DNA from: Lachnospiraceae bacterium
GTDB lineage: Bacteria; Bacillota_A; Clostridia; Lachnospirales; Lachnospiraceae
DNA length: 5,666 nucleotides
Direction of reading: 5' to 3'
NCBI GenBank assembly: GCA_017652545.1
Contig: JAGCAV010000208.1
Coordinates: 1-5,666 of the forward strand
Made by a program: the position numbers and the translations under genes. The notes under the pieces are model-generated. The model saw only the letters and a list, made by a program, of their open reading frames with translations. It did no database searches and was not told the DNA's origin. Positions within the stretch are counted from its first letter, which is position 1. Each line of letters begins with the position of its first letter. Of the stretch, positions 1 through 5,308 are shown in pieces.

Positions 1-1104
1 GGCACGTGCATATGTGATGATGGCCTCAGCCGTGATCTGCTTGGGATAGATAACGCTTCCCAAGTCGAGACGGTTGATAACATCTGTAAAGCTGATCTTG
101 TTGATCTTTGTTACGGACTTGATGCCCTTGGAGATCTGTCTTGCGAACAATGCGAGCATGATGTTCTCTTCATCGATGCCTGTCATTGCAACAACGGAAT
201 CAACATCTCTGATGCCTGTCTCTTCGAGAAGGGATTCATTGATGCCGTCGCCGTTGATGATGGTTGCCTTGGGAAGGAGCTCGCTCAATTCATCGCAGCG
301 CTCAGCATCTTTTTCGATGATCTTTACATCGATACCTGTCTTGATGAGCTGGTCAGCGAGATAGAATGCGGATTTACCGCCGCCGATCATGATCGTGCTT
401 CTTACGGAATTTGTCTTAAAGCCGATGGACTTAAGGAATGAATGACATTCTTTTCTCGTAGCAACGAAAGAAATGACGTCGCCTGAGGAGAGCTCGAATG
501 CACCGTTAGGGATGGTAACCTCATCGCCTCTCTCGACACCTACGATGAGGATGCCGTTGGTGATGTTGCTTCCCAAATATGCGACTGTCTTGCCGTCCAA
601 AACATTTCCTTCAGGGATCTTGATCTTAACGATCTCTGCGCTTCCGTGCGCGAAAGAGTTGATTGAGAGAGCTGCAGGGAGGAAGAGGATACGTGCAGCT
701 TCAACCGCTGCTTCGTATTCAGGATTAATGATCATCTCCAGACTTAACTTGGATCTGAGATAAGGGATCTCTTTACCGTAGTCAGGATTTCTTACACGCG
801 CGATCGTTGCGAGGTTCTTGTTGAACTGCTTCGCGATCGTGCAGCAGAGGAGGTTTAACTCGTCGGATTCCGTAACGGAAATGAAGAGGTCTGCCGAAGC
901 AACACCTGCTTCTTCGAGTACTCCGTGGCTTGCACCGTTACCGATGATGCCCATGCAGTCGCACATGTTTGCAAGCTCTGTAAGGCGGTTGACGTTCTTG
1001 TCGATGATTACAAGGTCGTGGCCTTCTTCAGCGAGTCTGTTTACAAGCGTATCTCCGACTTTGCCGGCGCCTACTACGATGATCTTTAATCCTCTTTTAC
1101 TCAT
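1..1104 (-). CDS. trkA: Trk-type potassium uptake regulatory subunit TrkA (3' end beyond window)
   Basis: The gene reads leftward from ATG at 1104-1102 and stays open for 368 codons to the window edge. TrkA is a cytoplasmic NAD(H)-binding regulator that gates a TrkH/KtrB-type membrane potassium channel. The protein shows the TrkA duplication. The first RCK_N Rossmann domain (about 6-130) has GAGKVG at 12-17 and the acidic residue ending beta-2 at D35 (VIIDK). An RCK_C domain follows (about 145-217), with the typical GNVLDGKTV start. The second RCK_N domain (about 236-360) has GGGKSA at 241-246 and E264 in IIEKD; the last Gly of its GxGxxG is Ala. Full-length TrkA is about 450 residues, so the last RCK_C domain lies outside. 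The start is 5 bp after the cobW-type stop, with only a weak Shine-Dalgarno (CGGGA), suggesting translational coupling. Leu codons are about 1 CTG in 34, unlike the genes on the right. No trkH is visible. Confidence 0.93.
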   Translation of the reverse strand, partial: MSKRGLKIIVVGAGKVGDTLVNRLAEEGHDLVIIDKNVNRLTELANMCDCMGIIGNGASHGVLEEAGVASADLFISVTESDELNLLCCTIAKQFNKNLATIARVRNPDYGKEIPYLRSKLSLEMIINPEYEAAVEAARILFLPAALSINSFAHGSAEIVKIKIPEGNVLDGKTVAYLGSNITNGILIVGVERGDEVTIPNGAFELSSGDVISFVATRKECHSFLKSIGFKTNSVRSTIMIGGGKSAFYLADQLIKTGIDVKIIEKDAERCDELSELLPKATIINGDGINESLLEETGIRDVDSVVAMTGIDEENIMLALFARQISKGIKSVTKINKISFTDVINRLDLGSVIYPKQITAEAIITYARA

Positions 1105-1109
1105 AGCTA

Positions 1110-2282
1110 TTAAATCCCGAATAACTCTTTGACAGCGTCCTTCTTAACTTCGGAACCGATAACGACGATCTTGCCTGTTACGTCCGAAGCGCCTGTTCTG
1201 ACCTCGACCTCTTCAGGTACGAAGTCGAAATGGATCCATGATCCGTCTTCTCCGGCAACGATGCCCTTTGAACGGAGGATCATGCCGTATTTTTCTGTAT
1301 CATCCAATGCCTTGAGGGCATCTTCGATCTGAGCTTTTGTGAACTTCTTTGATGTCTCGAAACCGATGGAATCGAAAACCTCATCTGCGTGATGATCATG
1401 ATGGTGGTGATGATGCTCATGCTCATGATCATGGTCGTGATGGTGATGCTCATGCTCGTCGTCATCGTCGTCATCATCGTCATCATGGTCGTGGTGATGG
1501 TGATGTTCGTGCTCATCGTGATCATCATCGTGATCGTGGTGGTGATGATGGTGCTCGTGCTCATCCTCATCATCGTCGTGATCATGGTGATGGTGGTGAT
1601 GTTCATGCTCGTCATCATCATCGTCGTGATCATGATGATGGTGGTGTTCTTCCTCGACCTCCGCCAGCAGATCGGCCGCCAGAGAAGCGCTCTTTTCCAT
1701 GGTCTCCACGATCTGCGTGCCGGTCAGGTCATCCCAGGGCGTGGTGATGATCGTTGCCGTCGCGTTCTTCTCCCGGATCATTTCGATGGCGGCATCCAGC
1801 CTTTCCTGCGATATCTTCTGGGTCCTGGAAAGAATGATGGTCCCGGCGCTCTCCACCTGGTTGTTGTAGAACTCGCCGAAATTCTTCATATACAGCTTCA
1901 CCTTGGTCGCGTCCGCCACCGTGACCAGAGAATTGATCTCGATATCGCACTCCTGCGCCACATTTTCAACAGCCCTGCGAACATCGGAGAGCTTGCCGAC
2001 ACCTGAAGGCTCGATGATGATGCGGTCCGGCGCGAACTGGCGCATGACCTGCCCCAGCGCTTCTCCGAAATCACCCACCAGCGAGCAGCAGATGCAGCCG
2101 GAATTCATTTCCGTGATGTTGATGCCGGCGTCCTTCAGAAAGCCGCCGTCTATGCCGATCTCACCGAATTCATTCTCGATCAGAACAATCTTCTGTCCTT
2201 TAAAAGCCTCACTGATCAGCTTCCGGATCAGCGTTGTTTTTCCCGCTCCGAGAAAGCCGGAGATGATGTCAATCTTTGTCAT
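1110..2282 (-). CDS. G3E-family (COG0523, CobW-type) metal chaperone GTPase with His/Asp/Glu-rich insert
   Basis: A 390-residue protein starting at ATG 2282-2280, with Shine-Dalgarno GGAAGGG 8 nt upstream. G3E GTPases load metals (Zn, Co, Ni or Fe) into client proteins. Domains in order: the GTPase domain (1-205) has P-loop GFLGAGKTT (9-17), switch segment IENEFGEIGID (35-45), the family metal motif GCICC (62-66) and Walker B-like EPSG (91-94). The usual guanine-specificity NKxD is replaced by SRTQ (152-155). Residues 213-298 contain only His, Asp and Glu. A short CobW_C domain (about 299-390) ends the protein. Closest roles in the family are zinc chaperones such as YciC/ZNG1, or UreG/HypB-like nickel proteins; the metal cannot be decided. 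No Zur box was recognised. Codon use changes sharply across the insert: Leu is CTG in 13 of 16 before it and 0 of 4 after; Thr is ACA in 2 of 15 before and 5 of 5 after. The gene may therefore be a join of two orthologues. Confidence 0.9.
   Translation of the reverse strand: MTKIDIISGFLGAGKTTLIRKLISEAFKGQKIVLIENEFGEIGIDGGFLKDAGINITEMNSGCICCSLVGDFGEALGQVMRQFAPDRIIIEPSGVGKLSDVRRAVENVAQECDIEINSLVTVADATKVKLYMKNFGEFYNNQVESAGTIILSRTQKISQERLDAAIEMIREKNATATIITTPWDDLTGTQIVETMEKSASLAADLLAEVEEEHHHHHDHDDDDDEHEHHHHHHDHDDDEDEHEHHHHHHDHDDDHDEHEHHHHHDHDDDDDDDDDEHEHHHHDHDHEHEHHHHHHDHHADEVFDSIGFETSKKFTKAQIEDALKALDDTEKYGMILRSKGIVAGEDGSWIHFDFVPEEVEVRTGASDVTGKIVVIGSEVKKDAVKELFGI
1389..1646 (-). repeat. Degenerate tandem repeat encoding an 86-residue His/Asp/Glu tract
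   Basis: Codons 213-298 of the G3E GTPase encode 46 His, 29 Asp and 11 Glu and nothing else. The tract divides into imperfect units of 15, 16, 16, 19, 11 and 9 residues. Most follow the pattern five or six His, Asp-His, an Asp run, then Glu-His-Glu, so the DNA period is near 48 bp. The fourth unit has nine Asp in a row, a likely replication-slippage expansion. His-rich loops between the GTPase and C-terminal domains are known in COG0523 proteins and in UreG/HypB, where they bind or store Zn, Ni or Co. The alternating acidic and His runs here fit a metal buffer. Codons mix CAT/CAC and GAT/GAC freely, so the repeat is older than a recent clean duplication, or is under protein-level selection. 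Confidence 0.95.
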
Positions 2283-2320
2283 GCAGATATCCCTTCCTTC
2301 TATATTAAATAACTGTATTT

Positions 2321-2345
2321 ATATCCGACTGTTTTACAAGGATAT
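2321..2345. promoter_or_regulatory. Inverted repeat at the predicted start site of the GTPase gene
   Basis: ATATCC at 2321-2326 and GGATAT at 2340-2345 form 6-bp perfect arms around a 13-bp spacer. The repeat sits just downstream of the predicted minus-strand -10 (2347-2352), covering about -5 to +20. That is a usual repressor position. The controlling protein is unknown and the match to a known box (Zur, CzrA) is not evident. The arms are short, so chance is possible. Confidence 0.4.
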
Positions 2346-2346
2346 C

Positions 2347-2375
2347 ATTGTAGGCTCTTTGCCCTTTCTTGTCAA
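2347..2375 (-). promoter_or_regulatory. Sigma-A-type promoter of the G3E GTPase (and probably trkA)
   Basis: On the minus strand, TTGACA (2375-2370) is a perfect -35. A 17-bp spacer follows, then TACAAT (2352-2347), which matches the -10 consensus in five of six bases. The predicted start is near 2340, giving a leader of about 58 nt that contains Shine-Dalgarno GGAAGGG. No better minus-strand promoter was seen between the two divergent genes. Confidence 0.75.
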
Positions 2376-2379
2376 GAAA
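2365..2379. promoter_or_regulatory. Perfect 15-bp palindrome over the -35 of the GTPase promoter
   Basis: Read on the minus strand, TTTCTTGACAAGAAA is a perfect inverted repeat (7-bp arms, 1-bp centre) with the -35 hexamer TTGACA at its heart. GCCC (2361-2364) and GGGC (2381-2384) flank it as further, nearly symmetrical arms with one unpaired base at 2380. A repressor dimer bound here would block RNA polymerase directly, so this is the best operator candidate in the window. The regulator is not identified. Confidence 0.5.
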
Positions 2380-2387
2380 CGGGCCCG

Positions 2388-2418
2388 GCTGCCCGGAATC
2401 AAGTTCTGGCCGGGCAGC
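2388..2418. repeat. GC-rich stem-loop between the divergent promoters
   Basis: GCTGCCCGG (2388-2396) and CCGGGCAGC (2410-2418) form a perfect 9-bp stem with a 13-nt loop. No T-run follows on either strand, so it does not read as an intrinsic terminator. It belongs to a GC-rich block (about 2380-2463) between AT-rich flanks, which also carries the direct repeat CCGGTCAG at 2425-2432 and 2456-2463. It lies upstream of both predicted start sites, so it is probably not in either leader RNA. It could be a protein site, a REP-like element, or part of an undetected small RNA. Confidence 0.5.
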
Positions 2419-2473
2419 GCCTGTCCGGTCAGAGCGGTTCCTGAACGCCCGTTTCCCGGTCAGTTTTCTGATA

Positions 2474-2516
2474 TCAAAATTTTTGACCTTTTACATCAAA
2501 ATATTGTACATTTTGA
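2474..2516. promoter_or_regulatory. Array of four TCAAAA/TTTTGA half-sites upstream of the ABC promoter
   Basis: Half-sites alternate in direction: TCAAAA (2474-2479), TTTTGA (2481-2486), TCAAAA (2496-2501), TTTTGA (2511-2516). The first pair forms the palindrome TCAAAATTTTTGA. The last three start exactly 15 bp apart and make inverted pairs with 9-bp spacers. The array ends about 50 bp before the -35 of the transporter promoter, a position that suits an activator or a looping repressor. The stretch is AT-rich, so some matches may be chance. Confidence 0.4.
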
Positions 2517-2567
2517 CAGCATTTAGCATGTTCCCTTGCCTGTTTTATCAATAATATGCTCATTAGA

Positions 2568-2596
2568 TTGACATTTTTATATGCCCGAGTTATGCT
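2568..2596 (+). promoter_or_regulatory. Sigma-A-type promoter of the ABC transporter genes
   Basis: TTGACA (2568-2573) is a perfect -35, followed by a 17-bp spacer and TATGCT (2591-2596), a -10 matching consensus in four of six bases. The predicted start near 2603 gives a leader of about 60 nt. This also argues against translation from the in-frame ATG at 2581, which would lie inside the promoter. Confidence 0.7.
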
Positions 2597-2654
2597 ATTT
2601 GAACAAATATCGCAAACATCGGCTGCAGACATTTTGTCATGTCAGCAAACGAAT

Positions 2655-2658
2655 GGAG
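2655..2658 (+). promoter_or_regulatory. Ribosome binding site that fixes the ATPase start
   Basis: GGAG lies 6 nt before the ATG at 2665. The in-frame ATG codons at 2581 and 2653 have no comparable purine-rich site. Starting at 2665 also gives the usual RbsA-type N-terminus, with the first beta-strand at once and Walker A near residue 40. Confidence 0.7.
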
Positions 2659-2664
2659 ATCGAA

Positions 2665-4176
2665 ATGGAAGATTACAAACTGAGAGTGGAGGGCATTGAG
2701 AAATCATTCCCCGGTGTAAAGGCTCTGAGCAATATCAGCTTTGCCGTGCGCAAAGGGACCGTTCATGCCCTGTGCGGTGAAAACGGCGCCGGCAAATCCA
2801 CGCTGATGAAGGTGCTGACCGGCCTGTACAAGGCGGATGCCGGCCAGATCTACATTGACGGAAAGCCTGTCGAGATCAGAAATCCGATCCAGGCAAGGGA
2901 GTACGGCATTTCCATGATCGCTCAGGAGCTGAATTACGTGTCAGAGCTCTCCGTTGAGGAGAACCTGTTCATGGGCCGGCTTCCTGTCAACCGCGTCGGC
3001 AAGGTGGACTGGAAGAAGGTCCGTCAGGATGCGCTGCGCTTTCTTCAGGAAGAGCATCTGAACTACGCGCCTGACCAGAAGCTGAAATCGCTGACGGTGT
3101 CGGACATCCAGATGCTGGAGATCATCAAGGCGGTCACCAACAACGCCCAGATCGTCCTGATGGATGAACCCACCTCCTCCATATCCGAGCGTGAGGTCAG
3201 ACTTCTGTTTGAGAAGATCCGGGAGCTGAAGGAAAAGGGCGTGAGCATCGTCTATATTTCGCACAAGATGGACGAGGTTTTCCAGATCGCGGATGACATC
3301 ACTGTGATCCGCGACGGTGAGGTGGTCCACACGGACCGTGCCGAGAACCTGGACATCGATACCGTAATCGCCCATATGGTCGGGCGCAAGCTGGAGAATG
3401 TCTATCCCAAAGAAAAAATCCCTCTGGGAGATGTCGTCTTTGAAGTGGATGATTTTCACCGGAAAGGAATCTTTGACAGCATCCGGTTCAATGCCAGAAA
3501 AGGTGAGATCGTCGGCTTCTCCGGGCTGGTCGGCGCCGGCCGGACCGAGGTGATGCGCGCGATCTTCGGCCTGGACCCGAAAGACGGCGGAACGGTAAAG
3601 ATCGACGGAAAGGAGACCGTCATCAGAAGTCCCGAAGACGCCATCGCCCGCGGGCTGATCATGCTCTCGGAGGACCGCAAGGAATACGGCATTGTTCCGG
3701 TCCGCTCCGTGACGGAAAACGCCAGCCTTGCCTCCCTGAAGAACTATTTCTACGGAGGCCGCAGCCACAAGAAAAAGGAGAAGGAAGAGGTCGGAAGCAT
3801 CTTCCGGAAGATGGATGTCAAGACACCTTCCCTGGATACGCTGATCTCCTCCCTGTCCGGCGGCAACGCCCAGAAGGTCCTGCTCGCCAGATGGATGCTC
3901 TGCAACCCGGAGATCATGATCCTGGACGAGCCGACCCGCGGCATCGACGTCGGCGCCAAATTTGAGATCTACAAGCTTATGACCGATATCGTGAAGGAGG
4001 GAAAGACCATCATCATGGTCTCCTCGGAACTGCCCGAACTGATCGGCATGTGCGACCGTATTTATGTGATGTGTCAGGGACTGATCACCGGCTGTCTGGA
4101 AAAAGAAGATTTCTCTCAGGAGAAGATCATGATGCTGGCTACAGGCCTGATCAATACTACCGAGAAAGGAGCCTAA
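2665..4176 (+). CDS. Sugar-type ABC importer ATPase with two nucleotide-binding domains (RbsA/MglA/XylG family)
   Basis: This 503-residue cytoplasmic protein powers a carbohydrate-type importer together with the permease that follows. Domain 1 has Walker A GENGAGKST (38-46), Q-loop Q87, a degenerate signature LTVSDIQM (143-150), Walker B IVLMDEPT (163-170) and switch His H200. Domain 2 has a degenerate Walker A GLVGAGRTE (287-295, Arg for Lys), a good signature LSGGNAQKV (397-405) and Walker B IMILDEPTRGID (417-428); SSELPE (453-458) replaces the H-loop. Since each site pairs one domain's Walker A with the other's signature, one site is canonical and the other is doubly degenerate, as usual in RbsA/MglA. 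Length matches the family (about 500). The start at 2665 is chosen from its Shine-Dalgarno and from the promoter at 2568-2596. The stop is 4 bp before the permease ATG. The sugar is not identifiable, so no symbol is given. Confidence 0.95.
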   Translation: MEDYKLRVEGIEKSFPGVKALSNISFAVRKGTVHALCGENGAGKSTLMKVLTGLYKADAGQIYIDGKPVEIRNPIQAREYGISMIAQELNYVSELSVEENLFMGRLPVNRVGKVDWKKVRQDALRFLQEEHLNYAPDQKLKSLTVSDIQMLEIIKAVTNNAQIVLMDEPTSSISEREVRLLFEKIRELKEKGVSIVYISHKMDEVFQIADDITVIRDGEVVHTDRAENLDIDTVIAHMVGRKLENVYPKEKIPLGDVVFEVDDFHRKGIFDSIRFNARKGEIVGFSGLVGAGRTEVMRAIFGLDPKDGGTVKIDGKETVIRSPEDAIARGLIMLSEDRKEYGIVPVRSVTENASLASLKNYFYGGRSHKKKEKEEVGSIFRKMDVKTPSLDTLISSLSGGNAQKVLLARWMLCNPEIMILDEPTRGIDVGAKFEIYKLMTDIVKEGKTIIMVSSELPELIGMCDRIYVMCQGLITGCLEKEDFSQEKIMMLATGLINTTEKGA

Positions 4177-4180
4177 AAAG

Positions 4181-5164
4181 ATGAGAAACACAAAACTGTC
4201 CGCCTTTCTTCAGCGGTTCTCCATCTTCATTGTACTGATCGTCATGTTTCTGGCCTGTTCGCTCTTAAGCCCCTACTTCATGACGCCCAACAACCTCATG
4301 AACGTGGCAAGGCAGCTCTGCGTGGGCATCCTGCTGGCTTATGCGGAAATGATCCTGATCGTTTCCGGCTTCCTGGATCTGTCGATCGGTTCGGTGCTGG
4401 CACTGGCCGGCGTCCTGTCCGTATCCTGCTTCAAGAGCACGCATTCCATGCTGCTCTCGCTCCTGGTCGCCTTCGCAGTCGGCATTGCCTGCAATCTTGT
4501 CAACGCGCTGTTTGTCGCCCAGTTTGATGTGCCGGCGTTCATCGCGACCCTTGGCATGCAGCAGGTGGCGCGCGGCATCGCCCTCTACTACACGGGCGGC
4601 GCCAACATCCTGCAGCTTGGCAAATTCGTGAAGCTCGGCCAGGGCATGCTGGGGCCCTTCCCCATCCCGGTGCTGATCGTTCTGTTCATCACGGTGATCG
4701 TCTGGTATCTGTTCAATCATACCCGGTACGGACGAAACCTGTACGCGATCGGCGGCAACCGCAAGGCGGCTGAGGCCAGCGGCATCAACGCAAAGAAGAA
4801 TATCTGCATCTCCTATATGATCGTCGGTGTTCTCGCGGGTCTGGCCGGTGCCATCTTCATGGCCAGGAACAATTCCGGTATTCCCAACGGCGCAGTCGGT
4901 TATGAGATGACCGGTCTGACGGCAGCCATTGTCGGCGGCACCTCCTTCTCCGGCGGTGTCGGCACGGTCATGGGCACGGTCGCCGGTGCTTTCATCATCG
5001 GTTTCCTGGAGAACATCATGAACCTGATCGGCGTCAACTCCTACATCCAGAGCATCATCGAAGGCGCGATCATCGTGCTGGCGGTCGCTTTCGACATCCG
5101 CAGCAAGAACCGCAAGAGCACCAAGCAGATCATGGCCGTCAAGAGCGACAGCGAGAAATCCTGA
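4181..5164 (+). CDS. Sugar-type ABC importer permease (RbsC-like, BPD_transp_2 family)
   Basis: A 327-residue hydrophobic membrane protein forming the translocation channel, probably as a homodimer since only one permease gene is present. The first membrane segment is at about 13-31. Family landmarks follow: SGFLDLSIGSVLALAG (about 62-77), FDVPAFIATLGM (about 114-125), and the cytoplasmic ATPase-coupling loop with YAIGGN and AAEASGI (about 188-203). The Gly-rich motif GGTSFSGGVGT comes near 252-262. The tail is hydrophilic and Lys/Ser-rich. Length fits RbsC (about 320). Shine-Dalgarno AAAGGAG lies 9 nt before the ATG and the ATPase stop is 4 bp upstream, so both are in one transcript. Codon use is CTG-rich like the ATPase. 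The transported compound could be a pentose, hexose, inositol or similar. Confidence 0.93.
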   Translation: MRNTKLSAFLQRFSIFIVLIVMFLACSLLSPYFMTPNNLMNVARQLCVGILLAYAEMILIVSGFLDLSIGSVLALAGVLSVSCFKSTHSMLLSLLVAFAVGIACNLVNALFVAQFDVPAFIATLGMQQVARGIALYYTGGANILQLGKFVKLGQGMLGPFPIPVLIVLFITVIVWYLFNHTRYGRNLYAIGGNRKAAEASGINAKKNICISYMIVGVLAGLAGAIFMARNNSGIPNGAVGYEMTGLTAAIVGGTSFSGGVGTVMGTVAGAFIIGFLENIMNLIGVNSYIQSIIEGAIIVLAVAFDIRSKNRKSTKQIMAVKSDSEKS

Positions 5165-5308
5165 TATTTATGGCGACTGGTCTGTCAACTTCACACTCCA
5201 CTCTCCAAACTCCAAACTCAATTTCAGATGTATCCCCGTCCCTGCGGGTTTACATAAAGCAGCAACGAACCCATCGTACAAGGATTTTCAGAAAGGAAGT
5301 TAAACAAC
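5165..5308 (+). other. Gap between permease and binding protein: G-free tract and weak hairpin
   Basis: These 144 bp hold no convincing gene. A 42-nt stretch (5185-5226) has no G on the plus strand and is about 40 percent C, with a tandem 7-mer TCCAAAC at 5204-5210 and 5211-5217. It is followed by a 4-bp GC stem, CCCG (5235-5238) and CGGG (5245-5248), with a 6-nt loop and no real T-run. No consensus promoter was seen. The tract resembles an unstructured C-rich Rho-loading region, or an RNA-processing spacer that lets the binding protein be expressed at a different level from the membrane genes; both are inference. Confidence 0.35.

Noticed and set aside
74..1132. Plus-strand open frames at 74-364, 473-763 and 818-1132
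   Set aside because: They are antisense to trkA, whose two Rossmann motifs and continuous frame are clear.
1389..1646. Repeat array resembling a CRISPR or minisatellite
   Set aside because: Units differ in length and sequence, there are no unique spacers, and the reading frame is kept throughout as part of the GTPase.
1280..2006. Open frames on both strands rich in Met/Ile/Thr, Val/Met/Ile or His/Arg/Asp across the repeat
   Set aside because: They are frame shadows of the CAY/GAY/GAR codon repeat of the GTPase gene. They lack ribosome sites and their low complexity follows from the repeat itself.
2283..2580. Cobalamin or other riboswitch ahead of the CobW-type gene
   Set aside because: No B12-box-like conserved element was seen, and the predicted leader of about 58 nt is too short.
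2604..2625. Catabolite-repression cre site in the transporter leader
   Set aside because: The best match around 2611 misses several key positions of the cre consensus.
2581..2664. N-terminal extension of the ABC ATPase from ATG 2581
   Set aside because: It would start between the -35 and -10 of a good promoter, has no Shine-Dalgarno, and adds residues not typical of the family.
2941..4191. Long antisense open frame (416 codons) opposite the ABC ATPase
   Set aside because: The plus strand has complete, ordered ABC ATPase motifs. The antisense product shows no recognisable domain and is a by-product of codon bias.
4265..4720. Antisense open frame opposite the permease
   Set aside because: It is rich in His, Asp and Gln with no domain; the plus-strand permease motifs are unambiguous.
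5235..5250. Intrinsic terminator after the permease
   Set aside because: The stem has only four pairs and no T-run follows.
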